A DNA stretch of 64,000 nucleotides. It comes from Vitellaria paradoxa (taxonomy: Eukaryota > Streptophyta > Magnoliopsida > Ericales > Sapotaceae). The position numbers were made by a program, and so were the translations under genes. Positions 24,490-35,446 of this stretch are shown piece after piece. The notes below the pieces were generated by a model that did not search any database, was not told where the DNA came from, and was given only the letters and a program-made list of their open reading frames with translations. The stretch is from NCBI GenBank assembly GCA_019916065.1, contig CM034237.1:42204485-42268484 (forward strand), read 5' to 3'. Each line of letters opens with the position of its first letter. Positions within the stretch are counted from its first letter, which is position 1.

Positions 24490-25720
24490 TATACCAAATC
24501 AAATAATTATATGGTGTAGTTATGAAACTATTTAGTCTTAATTTAATTAGAATATAACCTTTGGTCGATAGTATAATTTGTGGTCAGATAAGTACACGAT
24601 AGGATATTTTTTGGCTATATTACAACATATTAAAAGTTTTAAGTTTTTAAAAAATTAAGTTTTAAAATGAGATTATAATTAAAAATTTAGAAACATAAGC
24701 TGTAATTCACTTGGTAAACAGATGAATGAAAGTTAAGTTCGGGTACACCAATTTTGAGAAAGAGAAATTAGAATAAAAGAAAAGAAAATAGTGTTTTCAT
24801 TAAAATAATCAAATAAATGTAAATTTCTAAAATAATTTTTATTTTTTATTTTTTTTGGTAGGCAAAAGGAACGCCTGTCCACAAAATAACATTTTTTTTT
24901 GGGAATAGTAAAAAATTTTTCACAACCTTGTTCACAAATATTTAAATGAGATTGTTCACGAGTTATTAATAAGATTGTTCACTAATATTTAGATGACGTT
25001 ATAGTTCATGAACATTTAAATGAAATTATTAGTGAGTTGTAAACAAGTTTGTTCGCAAATATTTACAAATTTGTTCACAAATGCATGACAAACAAATATG
25101 CCCATGAGACTTATTGAGTCGAGTTTACCTTCGTTTGACCTCGATTCGTTTACCCGTCGTGGTTAAACAATGCATTTTAGTTTATTCATTTACCTTATTA
25201 ATTAATGAACATAAATGACCGATTAATTGGTTTATTTACGAGTGGCCTGTGGAACGCATAATTTGTTTACCATACTAAATCTTCAAAATATTCTAACGTT
25301 GATTTTCACTATATGTAAAAGAAATATTATCTGTATATTAATACTCTAACTTTAGTTTTTCTAGTTTAATTTATATATTTTCACTCCCTAATCCCATGGA
25401 TGTTGAAATACTAGGGTTCATAAATCACACTGATTTAACAACTATATTTTATACCAAATTTTTTATTCTTAAAACTCAATTTTAAACCTTCAAAAAAATG
25501 TGTTTTCCTAATTTAGCTTTATATATATATATATATATATTGTTACATATATAAAACTCATTATCTATTTAATACATTATTTATTATAATTCAATTATTT
25601 TTATTGAACATTATTTTTTTAAAAACTTCTTTTCTTGAAAGAATTTTTATAAAGTATTTTATATGAAAGAGCGATGCAAAGAAAGTACGTCAAACAAATC
25701 CTAGAAGTCACTACAATAGT

Positions 25721-26000
25721 GTTTGCGATGATAAAGAGCTGGATGATTTTCATTTGCTCAATTGATTTTTATTTTATTTATTTATTTTTTTTATGAGTGC
25801 AGGAATGCAAAATTTTAGTCAATTATAAATTGTCAAGTGTCCAATTAAAAGATGTTTGTGATGATAAAGAGCTAGATAATTTTCGTACAATTCTCATTTG
25901 CTCAATTAATTTTTATTTTACTCATTTATTTATTTTTAGGAGTATAGACATGTAAAATTTTAATCAATTACAAATTGTTAAATATCCAATTACAAGAGTG
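25721..26000. repeat. 133-bp imperfect tandem duplication
   Basis: GTTTG(C/T)GATGATAAAGAGCT starts at 25721 and at 25854. Both copies run through CATTTGCTCAATT.ATTTTTATTTTA to TTTTA(G/A)TCAATTA.AAATTGT and CCAATTA. Confidence 0.8.
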
Positions 26001-26880
26001 AACATTGTACTTATATGTGTCATAAAAGATGTCTTTGAGAATTAAAATAAATATCATCTTTAAATTAAATTTAATTATCTTAAGATAAATATTAATTTTA
26101 TATTTAGATAAATATTAATTTTATCTTTTAGAAAAAATAAAAAAAAATTTATCCTTTTATAAGATAGTAAAATAAAACTAATTGCTAAAATATTTGAAAA
26201 TTATTATTACCCTTTATTGCCCCATTATAAATAAAAGTGATTTGATAAGAAAAAAAATATACAAGGACAAAAGGTGAAGAAAAAGAAGAAGAATTCCAAC
26301 CACTGGTAGAAGAAAAGAAGTTCAAGTTTAAACAATTGAAGTTCGACAAGTCTCAAGATTAAGTTCTCAAGTTTTCAAGTTATAAAAAAAAGTCTAGAAG
26401 TTTCAAAGTCTAAAAATTTCCAATTTTTGAAGGAGTTCAAGTCTAAAAATTTTAAGTTAATCTGAAAGTCAAGTCATCAAGCTTTTAAGTCAAAAAAATC
26501 TACAAAGAAGTATGAAAATCTTGAGATCAAGAATTCAAATTTAGAAGTTTCAAACTCTGAAAAGTTTAAGCAAATCAATCTTGATATCAAATTGTTAAGC
26601 TCTCAAGTCAAAAAAGTCTATAAATCCTAAGATTAGACTATCAATCAAAACTTACGTCTACAATCTTGAAATCAAGTTATCGCACCATCAAATCAAAATT
26701 CAACTCTCTACCATGTTAGATTAAACTCTCAAACTTTTAAGTCAAAGTTTAATCTTGCAAGTACAAATCTTGATATTAAGTTACTATGCACTCGAGTCAA
26801 AATTCAAATTTACAAAATAATCAGAAGAGAAGAATTAAATGATTTTATTTTGTTAAGAATATTTCAAAGATTATACTTAC
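25990..26880 (+). mobile_element. possible LTR remnant with TATA box and CAAGTCTCAAG-type array
   Basis: CCCCATTATAAATAAAAG (TATAAATA at 26226-26233) is followed by about 500 bp where short strings such as TCTCAAG, AAGTTTCAA, AAGTCTA and TTCAAGT recur every 10-20 bp. Similar leaders occur in plant LTR elements. Ends were not defined, so this is tentative. Confidence 0.35.
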
Positions 26881-27478
26881 TCCTTTCAAATTAAATAATT
26901 AAAAATTGTTACCTATTTTTTATTTTAAATTTTTAAACAAGAAAATTTGTGTATTCAAGGAAATTTCAGAAGATGAGAGTAGACATTGAAGTTTGTGACT
27001 ATTGTTAGCAAACTATTTCTGCACCAATTAATGAACAATATCAAAAATTATATATAAACTATTCTAGAATAAAAATGAACAATATCAAAAATTATAAATT
27101 TAATTCGAATTATTATTTTCATAAATTTAAGGTTGGATTGTTTTAGTATAAGATATTTATAAAACATTTCCGGCAAAATGTCAAAAGTTGTATACTATCT
27201 AGTGACAAAAATTATAAGAGCAATTGCCGTTGGTGCAGGTGTAGAATGCAATAAATATTGCATTTACTACAAACGAAAATAAATAATATGTAAATAATAT
27301 TTCACTTATCGACTTAATCTGATATTCTTTTTTTTAATTGTTTTAAATGTATCAGAAAAATAAATTAATAACATTTATATAATTTATTTAAATTAATTGA
27401 CAAAAGTTAATGACCCTTAATTAATTTACAATTGATGGCATCACTACTCTTAATTTAATCCCATGCAGACCAGTACAT

Positions 27479-28892
27479 TAAGGTGTGCATGGGCTTGTTC
27501 AATTTGGATTCATACTTAACTTAAAATCGAATCGATTTTTGTGATTTTTAAAATTAAAACCTAAAACCAAATCGATTTTAAATTAGAACTAAATCAAACC
27601 GAACCGAAAATATTAGATTGGTTCGTTTCAATTTTTGATTTAGGTCATTTTGAGTTGGTCAAATCTATTTTTGGTTTAGGCCAATTAGAATTAAATTTTA
27701 AGATTATATAAATACTAATAATTATCTATGCCTGAAAGGTACAGAAATATAATTTACCTTATAAATAACTTAAATTTAAATTTATATAGTAAACTTATAT
27801 AAAAAAAGTATTAAAATAACTTATAAAAATAAAAATTATTAATCAAAAGAGATTAAAATATAAAATTTTATAATTTATTACGAATATTGTCACTTTTTTT
27901 AAAATATTAATCTAAAATCTTTTATATAAAAAGTATTAAAAAAATATGGAAAGAATAAGAAAAAAAATAAGTTTACCCATTTAAACAAATTCAATAATTG
28001 AAAATATGTCAAATTCAAAATTAAATTTCCTTATTAAATAAATAACGCATAGTGTAGAAGTGTATGTTACATTTTTTAAAATATTAATTTAAAATCTTTT
28101 ATATAAAAAGTATTAAAAAAATATGGGAAGAGTAAAAGAAAAATAAAAATAATTCTGACCATTTAGCAAATTCAACAGTTGAAAACATCTCAAATTCAAA
28201 ATTTTAAACTTTCTTATTATATAAATGACACATAATGTAAAAGTATATGTATTTTAAATTTAACTTTTAAACACATTAAAATTGGAATTTTAATTTAAAT
28301 ATTTATTTTTAATAAAATTTTTAAAATTTTAAATATATTTTTTTAAATAAAAAATTTAGTTGACTTTGTTTGTATCCATACATTATTTAATAATAATAGA
28401 TAATATAAGTAAAATATAACTTGTATAATTTTACAAAATATAATATATAATTTTATTTGAATTTCAAATTTCAAATTCAAATTATATGTTTTATTATATA
28501 GATATAAATAAGTAATGACGAGGTGAAATTTTTATGATGAGTGGGACAAATATCAAATCAAAGATGTGTTTTGTTATATAGATAATAAGTAATGATATAG
28601 TGGGGATAAATATCAAATCAAAAAATGTGTTTTATTATATAAATTTATATATCATACTCTTTTGAATTAATTCGAATTGGATTAATTAGATTGAGTTATT
28701 TTTCGGTTGAGAAGCTATTAATTCGAAAATCAAATCCAAAATGTTAATTTATTAAATTTTTTTAACCTAAGATCAAATTAAAATAGTATAAAATCGAATC
28801 AATCTGAACTAAGATGATTAGATTGATTTCATTTTCGGGCAGTTCCTTTTTTTTTTTTTTTTTTTTTTTTGTTTGTTTTTTGTGCAGCCCTA
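27479..28892. mobile_element. hAT-like non-autonomous element (about 1.4 kb)
   Basis: Starts TAAGGTGTGCATGGGCTTG and ends TTTTTTGTGCAGCCCTA; the end reads TAGGGCTGCAC on the other strand. The flanks CAGTACAT and CAATACGC agree at only five of eight positions, so the duplication is weak. The interior is non-coding with internal tandem repeats. It ends about 400 bp before the ZHD start codon. Confidence 0.55.
27897..28250. repeat. 177-bp tandem duplication
   Basis: ATATTAAT(C/T)TAAAATCTTTTAT followed by AAAAAGTATTAAAAAAATATGG begins at 27904 and again at 28081. Both copies continue with AAATTCAA(T/C)A(A/G)TTGAAAA. It lies inside the hAT-like element at 27479-28892. Confidence 0.8.
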
Positions 28893-28969
28893 CAATACGC
28901 AACAACACAAACAAAGGCGGATGATGGAAGAGGGGGGGGCGCGAGGGTATCCACTCTTTCTCTGCTTGT

Positions 28970-28979
28970 GCCACGTGTG
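28970..28979. promoter_or_regulatory. G-box/ABRE-like motif upstream of ZHD gene
   Basis: GCCACGTGTG, about 320 bp before the ZHD start codon, contains a CACGTG core. In plants this binds bZIP and bHLH factors. Function here is not shown. Confidence 0.4.
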
Positions 28980-29248
28980 AAAATGAATAGTCCAGAAATT
29001 AAACAAGTGGAAGAAGGCATTAGATGTATTAATTTCAAGCCTAACCAACCTTTGGCTTAATTTAATGATAATTAGATCTCAACTGCTATTTAACCTCGAA
29101 GACGAAAGATTAGAATAAAGGTCTCCTATCTCTATCCCCCCGGTCCATCCCTCATCCTTCAACCCATCAAAGTTCTGAGCTCTCATCAGCTAGTGTAATT
29201 ATCACCCCAACTCACCATTATCATCACCATCATCTTCTTCATCAATCC

Positions 29249-29257
29249 ATGCTTTGA
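29249..29257 (+). promoter_or_regulatory. minimal upstream ORF (Met-Leu-stop)
   Basis: ATG CTT TGA lies about 40 nt before the ZHD start codon in the likely leader. If transcribed, it could lower translation of the main frame. The transcription start is unknown. Confidence 0.45.
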
Positions 29258-29266
29258 GCTTAACAG

Positions 29267-29281
29267 AAACCCTAACCCTAG
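29267..29281 (+). promoter_or_regulatory. telo-box in the likely 5' leader
   Basis: AAACCCTAACCCTAG is present 15-30 nt before the ZHD start codon. In Arabidopsis, telo-boxes (AAACCCTA) near transcription starts bind TRB-type proteins and can recruit Polycomb. The motif is seen directly; the role is inferred. Confidence 0.6.
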
Positions 29282-29296
29282 ATTTAAGTTACTTCA

Positions 29297-30235
29297 ATGG
29301 ACCTAACCACCGCCCCCACCACCGCCACTATCAGAGAAAATGAAGCCCCACCACTACCACCTTTTGCTCAGCAAAACAAGCCCTTTTCCTTGTCAAATGG
29401 TGCTCTGAGAAAGCATTCAAATCACCACCCACCACCGCCAGCTGCCGTGGTGGTGTCCTACAGAGAATGTCTCAGGAACCACGCGGCCAGGTTGGGCGGC
29501 CACGCCCTGGACGGTTGCGGGGAGTTTATGCCCTCCCCTGCCGCCAAATCCGCCGACCCCACCTCCCTAAAATGCGCAGCCTGTGGTTGCCACCGCAACT
29601 TCCACCGCCGTGAAGAGGACCCCACCACCACCACCACCACATACTTCCTCGACTTCCAACGCCACCCTCCGCTTCCGCCGCCGACTATCCAGAGCTCACC
29701 CTTGTCATCATCGCCCTCCCCGCCGCAGCAGCCACCATACTACTCTTCGGTACCCCACATGTTGCTCGCCCTCAGCACTGCCGCCGTCCCTGAAGACAAA
29801 CCGACAACGACGAACAACGGACCGGAGACTCCGACGGCGGCGAAGCGAATTGGGCGAAAGCGGTTTAGGACGAAATTCAGCCGGGAGCAGAAGGAGAAGA
29901 TGCTGTCATTCTCAGAAAAGGTGGGTTGGAAGATTCAGAGGAGCGATGAAGGGTTGGTGGAGGACTTCTGCAATGAAGTCCGCGTTGGTAGAGGAGTCCT
30001 CAAGGTCTGGATGCACAACAACAAGCACACCTTCGCCAAGAGATCAGAAATCGCCGTCGCCGCTGCTGCCTCCGTCGACAAAGCAATCGACAGAAATGGT
30101 AGGATCCCTGGCTTTGACAACACCTGCCGCCACAACAGTCCCACCCCTAACACCAGCAGTCACCAACAAAGTGAGGACAACAATGGTGTTCATCCGTCGG
30201 CTTCCTCTAGTGGGTCTCCTCCTTCATCATCTTGA
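29297..30235 (+). CDS. ZHD: zinc-finger homeodomain (ZF-HD) transcription factor
   Basis: A 312-residue, intronless frame. Residues 55-105 form the ZF-HD dimerisation zinc finger ([20 protein letters not shown] ... [11 protein letters not shown]). Residues about 187-246 form the ZF-HD-type homeodomain ([16 protein letters not shown] ... [11 protein letters not shown]). Between them lies a Pro/Ser/Thr-rich linker, and the C-terminus is Ser-rich with an Ala run (254-258). ZHD proteins are plant nuclear regulators that homo- and heterodimerise through the finger and bind ATTA-core sites. The length fits the family (about 200-350). The first ATG after the telo-box gives the full domain set. Locally high GC and strict domain conservation contrast with the surrounding DNA. 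The subgroup is uncertain; the homeodomain looks nearer to ZHD8-11 than to ZHD1/2. A second, 255-codon frame overlapping it is a by-product of GC-rich coding sequence. Confidence 0.97.
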   Translation: MDLTTAPTTATIRENEAPPLPPFAQQNKPFSLSNGALRKHSNHHPPPPAAVVVSYRECLRNHAARLGGHALDGCGEFMPSPAAKSADPTSLKCAACGCHRNFHRREEDPTTTTTTYFLDFQRHPPLPPPTIQSSPLSSSPSPPQQPPYYSSVPHMLLALSTAAVPEDKPTTTNNGPETPTAAKRIGRKRFRTKFSREQKEKMLSFSEKVGWKIQRSDEGLVEDFCNEVRVGRGVLKVWMHNNKHTFAKRSEIAVAAAASVDKAIDRNGRIPGFDNTCRHNSPTPNTSSHQQSEDNNGVHPSASSSGSPPSSS

Positions 30236-31454
30236 TCCAAAGAAAGGAAAAATAAAAATAAAAAATAAAATAAAATTGTTTCAGAGAGTGGAGTTGAATC
30301 AGCAATTCCTACTTCTTGATCTTCTTCCCATTTTCTTTGCTTTCCATTGATCGATGGCGATTACTGAATGCTAATCGGTCACATTGACAGAGGAAGAAGA
30401 GACCAAAAGAATAATAATCTTAACTTGTTCATCAATTTTGTTATTTCCCTATCTATCTACTGATTTATCTTTTCTTCTTCTTCTTCTTCTTCTTCTTCCC
30501 TTTTTCTTATGATAATTACTTAACATCAATCGGTCATATTAATATAGGAGAGAAGAAATCACATAATAATAATAATAGAACACTTCAAGATCATCAGTAC
30601 TTCTTTTAGTTCTCTATTATTCTGCTGATTAATCTGGTTTTTTTCCATCCATGTTTTGGTTTGAAATTTATTTACTTTTGCTGTCAAATTTCTTTGCGTT
30701 CTTGCTCATGGGCACCTCTTTACTTTCCCATTCAACCCCCCCCCCCCAAAAAAAAAAGAACTTTTTATTTATTTATTTTTTCAAAATTTCAATGTGATTT
30801 GGGAATTATGCAGTTGATTTGCCTCGTTATTCTGCTCTGCATATTTACGTTTATGACTGATCGTCCAAACCCGGAGGTTATCAGCTTTGGACACAGCTAT
30901 TTAAAGTAAATGCCATCTGCAGTTATGTATATGTCTTCTTTCATTTATACGACATCTATAACTTTTGCAGGGTTCTGTACAATACTTGTCCTCTGCCGGG
31001 CATGATATATAGAATGATACATATATATATCACGGATGAGGATTAGTTGCCCTTTGAAACTTGATTGAAGCAAAAAAGAGCAGAACCCTATATTAAAATC
31101 TTTTCCCTTGCTTTGAGCAATCATTGATGTTCAATAGTTTAAACATATACAAAGACGTTTGGACACTAATTGGATGAAAAGGACAGTTCTCTCCTTTATA
31201 TGAACTTATGTTCTTGTTTATTTACGGCCATTCCCACGGGGACCATATTGGTAGGGAAGCTTATCAAAATAGTATTTTATTACTCAAAAATAGCAACCAA
31301 ACCAAATCAATTTTTTTTTTTTTTTTTTTTTATGTTATCTCCTTGTAATCTGAGCTTTTAAGGCAAGCAGGCTTGTGTGGTGTCTTCTAAATTAATAAAT
31401 GTGGTAATCTGCATCCTCACACTGCCACATGTCCTCATTTGGTTGGTCAATCAG
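30236..31454. other. ZHD 3' flank and intergenic DNA
   Basis: Probably the ZHD 3' UTR first, with a (TTC)n tract at 30472-30498, then a C-run joined to an A-run (30736-30761) and a T-run (31312-31331). No gene seen. Confidence 0.5.
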
Positions 31455-31625
31455 GGCGGTTATGTTTTTCTTTTTTCTTTTCTTAATCTTGAAAAAGATT
31501 ATTTTAAAGAATAATAATAATAATTGGCGTAGCTAGGCGGTTATGTTTTTTTATTTTTTTTTTCAATTTGATAAGATTATTGTAAGCAATAATAATAATG
31601 ATAATTGACGCAGCTACAGAATGTT
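31455..31625. repeat. 81-bp tandem duplication
   Basis: GGCGGTTATGTTTTT starts at 31455 and at 31536. Each copy ends in GATTATT.TAA..AATAATAATAAT, then ATAATTG(G/A)CG(T/C)AGCTA. It lies in the ZHD-copia interval. Confidence 0.82.
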
Positions 31626-31970
31626 TATGAGATGTTGTTCTTCTATACAATGGGTTGTTCTTGAATCCACGCAAACGAACTTTAAATGTTTGAAAAATAA
31701 ACACACGAAATTCCAAACAAATATTAATAATTTGAATATCTAAAACTAATTAGAAAGAACCTTATTTATGCAGAAAATAAAACTAGTCTCATACCCAATT
31801 ATGTTCGGTTTCCATCTAATAAAAATCCCTAATTAAACTTTGAAATATGTAATCATAATCCTTAACGACTACAAAATATTCTTTTGTTCAAAATAAAAAA
31901 ATAGATAATTATTTGTGCCAAAAATAATTTCGTGTTCTCTCGCACTGCGAGAAATATATATTTTGTACGA
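31626..31970. repeat. dispersed repeat of unknown class, copy 1
   Basis: TGTTCTTGAATCCA..., CTTATTTA(T)GCA, AATCATAATCCTTAACGA(C/T)TACAAAATA and TTTGGTTCAAA-like strings recur in the same order at 43570-43870. The last part (ATTATTTGTGCCAAAAATAAT ... GAGAAATAT) also matches 39440-39530. No ends or coding found. Confidence 0.65.
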
Positions 31971-32250
31971 ACGTCTTAAAGTAATACCCAATGTAAACTG
32001 TAAGATAATTTTTGTTCTTTAACCTAATATTGAAATCAAGCCTTAAACGATAATTAATTATACAATTAGTACACTTAAATAATATATAAATTTGCAATGT
32101 CATGAGCTAATCACGTATCAAACCTAAAAAAATATTTAATGCCACTAGAATTTTTGTTGCAAAAAAAAAAAAATGAAGAGACATTTAAATAAAATTTTAA
32201 TATTAGTGACTGTCAAACATCTAATGATGATGCAAAATCTCAAAAACTAA

Positions 32251-32568
32251 GGTGTCATTTAATTTATTTTTCTATTTTCTATTTTCTATTTTTGTTTTAT
32301 GTGTTAAAAATTTCAAAACGAAGAAACAAAAAATATTTTATTTTTCTTATTTTAAAATTTTTCTTATTTAATTAAGGTTAAAAATTCTCAAAATGACTTT
32401 TTGTTATTTTTCATTTTATATGTAAACTTATTTTCTATTTTTTAAAACAAAATTTGAAAATACAAGTGATCAAGTGAGTTTTTAGTTATTTCCCTTATTT
32501 TCAAAAATATAAAATGAAAAATAAATTCAAAACAGAAAATAAAAAATAAAAATAAACTAAATAAGATC
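32251..32568. mobile_element. Tourist/Harbinger-like MITE (318 bp) with TAA duplication
   Basis: Flanked by TAA at 32248-32250 and 32569-32571. The imperfect inverted ends (GGTGTCATTTAATTTATTTT and, on the other strand, GATCTTATTTAGTTTATTTT) share about 16 of 20 bases. A related copy is at 40670-43314. A 3-bp TAA/TTA duplication is the mark of PIF/Harbinger elements. Confidence 0.78.
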
Positions 32569-32571
32569 TAA

Positions 32572-32994
32572 ATTATTCTTTGGTTTTATATTAAAGCATA
32601 TTTCAGCAAATTTTATGTCGTTAAAAATTTTAAAATTTTTGGCCAAAGTAGAATTAAAGAAAGGGACTTGCCCTCCTCCCTGTTTAAAATATTCGGGTAA
32701 AGTTGTATTCAATAAATAGAGTTGCTCGTCGCTTGCAAGTTATTCAATAAATAATTTGCTCCCTAAGCTTGTCAACTAAGTCGTTAGTGGTTGTTTGGCC
32801 AAATCATGCCCTCGAATGAGTTTATTTTTTCGGGCAATATTTTTACTTTCAATGAACCAATTTCTACATCTGTCAACTTCCACAGGTCGAGAAAATCTTC
32901 TCACTTTTGGGATATTCAACGCCAAAAAATCTCCTTATTTTCAAGTTGTGTTGAACGATTTGACGTGGAATTTGAGATAAATTTGTAAAGAGGT
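32572..32994. other. intergenic sequence before the copia element
   Basis: No recognisable gene. Two overlapping 60-65-codon frames (32791-32988) show no domain. CAATAAATA...TTGC occurs twice (32710-32760). Confidence 0.4.
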
Positions 32995-32999
32995 TATGA

Positions 33000-33381
33000 T
33001 GTAAATTTGAATTAAAGAATTTGATTTAATTTTATGTATGGATCTTTTCAACAATTTTGAATCATCCTTGTAAAGTTTTGTTCATAAAACTTTAGAGAAT
33101 TCAAGAACTTACCTTGATCCATGCCTTCTTGATTTTTCTTGTAGTATTCCTTTCTCTTCTCTTTGATGATTAAGAGAATTAAATAATGGCAGAATTTTTT
33201 TTTTTTTAACTGCTCTCTGGTTGTTAGTTATTGAAGGGAGAGGGGAGAGTCTTTTAAATAAAAACCCTTTCTGATTTTTATTTTCCTTTTAGGCCCAATC
33301 ATCATCACACTGGGCCACTCTCATTAAAACCAGCCCATAATTACATGGGCCACATAATTAGATTATTAAAATAATCTAACA
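33000..33381 (-). repeat. 3' LTR of the copia element (382 bp)
   Basis: In plus orientation it reads TGTAAATTTG ... AATCTAACA, i.e. TG...CA ends. It lacks a 12-bp internal duplication and a CTTCCTTC-type stretch found in the other LTR. Confidence 0.95.
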
Positions 33382-33396
33382 ATCTCCCACTTGGCT
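33382..33396 (-). other. polypurine tract
   Basis: AGCCAAGTGGGAGAT on the minus strand directly abuts the 3' LTR, as expected of the plus-strand primer. The preceding GGTTAACATGAGCC-type context is usual for copia elements. Confidence 0.8.
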
Positions 33397-33794
33397 CATG
33401 TTATGACTTGGTGATTCAACAACAAACTATAAATGCGCAATTTACATTGAACCTTTTAAGTCATCATCCTTAACTGAATTAAAAAACTGGATCATGGCGG
33501 TCACAGGTCATTTAACAACATGATTCCTTCCATGTATCACATAATCGAATTAATTCAAAACAACTTTAAGCAAGGAATATTGTAATCCTTAACTTTATTA
33601 ACTTTTAAAGATATAACATGCCATCACACTAAAACAATACATGTATACAACATAATGTGGACAACAAGTAAACAAGCAGAAATATAACTTTAATTGAATT
33701 CATAAGTGTCACAATGATATGAGCAAGACAATTATATATATATATATATATATATATTATACCATTATGCTAACAAGGACTTATTCATAATACA

Positions 33795-35446
33795 CATCCA
33801 TTCAACATGACCAGTAAATGTTTTGGGTGGCAATCCTTTAGTTAACGGATCCGCTATCATCAAATCAGTACCAATATGCTCAATTAACACTTTTTGCTTC
33901 TACACTTCTTCTTTAACAGATAAGTACTTCAAATCCATGTGTTTTGCACCCTTTGAGTACCTATCGTTCTTAAAGAAGAAAACTGTTGCGGAATTATCAC
34001 AGTAAATTCTTAACGGCTTAGCTATACTGCCAATAATTCTAAGCCCTAAGACAAAATTCCGCAACCATGATGCATGAACAGTGGCCTCAAAGCATGCCAC
34101 AAATTCGGCTTCCATAGTGGAAGTAGCAATAACAGACTGTTTTCCACTCTTCCATGAAACTGCTCCTCCAGCTAACAAGAACATATAGCCAAATGTGGAT
34201 TTTCTCAAATCCACACATCCAGCATAGTCTAAATCTGAGTAGCCAACCACTTCGAGGTGACATGATCTTCTGTATGTGAGCATGTAATCCTTGGTGCCTT
34301 GTAAATACCTAAGGACTTTCTTTGCAGCTTTCCAGTGGTCCATTCCATTGCAGCTTTCCAGTGGTCCATTCCAGGATTGCTTTGATATCGGCCTAACATT
34401 CCAACGGCAAAGCTGATATCTGGCCGAGTGCATGTCTAAGCATACATCAAGCTCCTAACCACTGATGCATAGGGAATAGATTCCATTGTCTTTCGTTCCA
34501 AATCATTCTTAGGACATTGCATTTCACTAAATTTATCACCTTTGTGAATTAGAACTATGCCTGCGGAGCATTTTTCCATTCTGAATCTCTCTAACACTTT
34601 ATTGATATAGCCTTTCTGAGACAATCCTAACAGTCCTTGTGATCTATCACGGAATATTTCTATTCTTATCACATAGGATGCCGCACCCATATCTTTCATT
34701 TCGAAGTTCTTAGAGAAAAATTTCTTTACATCATGTAACAAGCCAACATCATTTGTAGCAAGAAGAATATCATCAACATATAAGACTAAAATAATGAACT
34801 TGCCCCCACTGATCTTCATGTAGATACACCGATCAACGGTGTTCTCTATAAAGCCATATGACATAATGGTATTATTGAACTTAAAGTACCACTGTCGGGA
34901 AGCTTGTTTCAGTCCATATATTGACTTCCTTAACTTACACACCAAGTTTTCCTTTCTTGTAGTCGAGAACCCTTCTGGTTGGTCCATATAAACTTCTTCT
35001 TCTAAGTCACCATTCAGAAAGGCGGTCTTTATGTCCATTTGGTGAAGCTCCAAATCATAATGAGCCACCAAAGCCATAAGAATCCTCAAAGAATCCTTCT
35101 TTGAAACTAGAGAGAAGGTTTCTTTATAATCAATGCCATCCTTTTGAGTGTAACCTTTGGCGACAAGTCTGGCCTTATACTTTTCGATATTACCTTTCGA
35201 GTCTCGTTTAATCTTGAAGACCCGTTCACAATCGACTCGTTTTGGACCTTTAGGCAACTCAACTAGCTCCCAGACTTCATTGTCATCCACAGATTTCAAC
35301 TCTTCTTTCATAGCATTGAACCATTTTTCAGAATTACTACATTTCATGGCTTATTTGAACGAGACTGGATCCTCATCAATGCTTAAGTCACATTCATGTT
35401 CAAGTGAGTAGATCACATAATCATCTGAAATAGCTGGTCTTTTCTA
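33795..35446 (-). pseudogene. copia reverse transcriptase and RNase H (broken pol 3' part)
   Basis: RT spans 35350-34440 and includes FKIKRDSKG, KARLVAKGYTQ, MDIKTAFLNG, and the catalytic YVDDILLA. RNase H spans 34430-33900 with its acidic residues in GYSDLDYAG, STMEAEFVA and IYCDNSA. Downstream sequence still encodes IADPLTKGLP before the PPT. In-frame stops sit at 35444-35446, 35351-35353, 34436-34438 and 33900-33902. A 26-bp direct duplication (34324-34375) shifts frame between RT and RNase H. Each stop is TAG or TAA where the family has, or plausibly has, Gln. Confidence 0.93.
34324..34375. repeat. 26-bp tandem duplication causing a frameshift
   Basis: GCAGCTTTCCAGTGGTCCAT begins at 34324 and again at 34350. 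Twenty-six is not a multiple of three, so the RNase H frame downstream is displaced, and the WKAA-type segment is coded twice in different frames. Confidence 0.95.

Larger units (their letters stand above)
24495..27478. other. gene-free repeat-bearing region
   Basis: Holds a TTGTTCACAAATATTTA-type interspersed repeat (24920-25090), an (AT)n tract near 25520-25541, a tandem duplication (25721-26000) and an LTR-like stretch (25990-26880), the last two listed separately. No coding region is supported. Confidence 0.45.

Noticed and set aside
29583..30350. 255-codon open frame overlapping the ZHD gene
   Set aside because: It is an alternate frame of GC-rich coding sequence. The overlapping frame has two full ZF-HD domains, whereas this one is Arg/Pro/Ser-rich with no domain.
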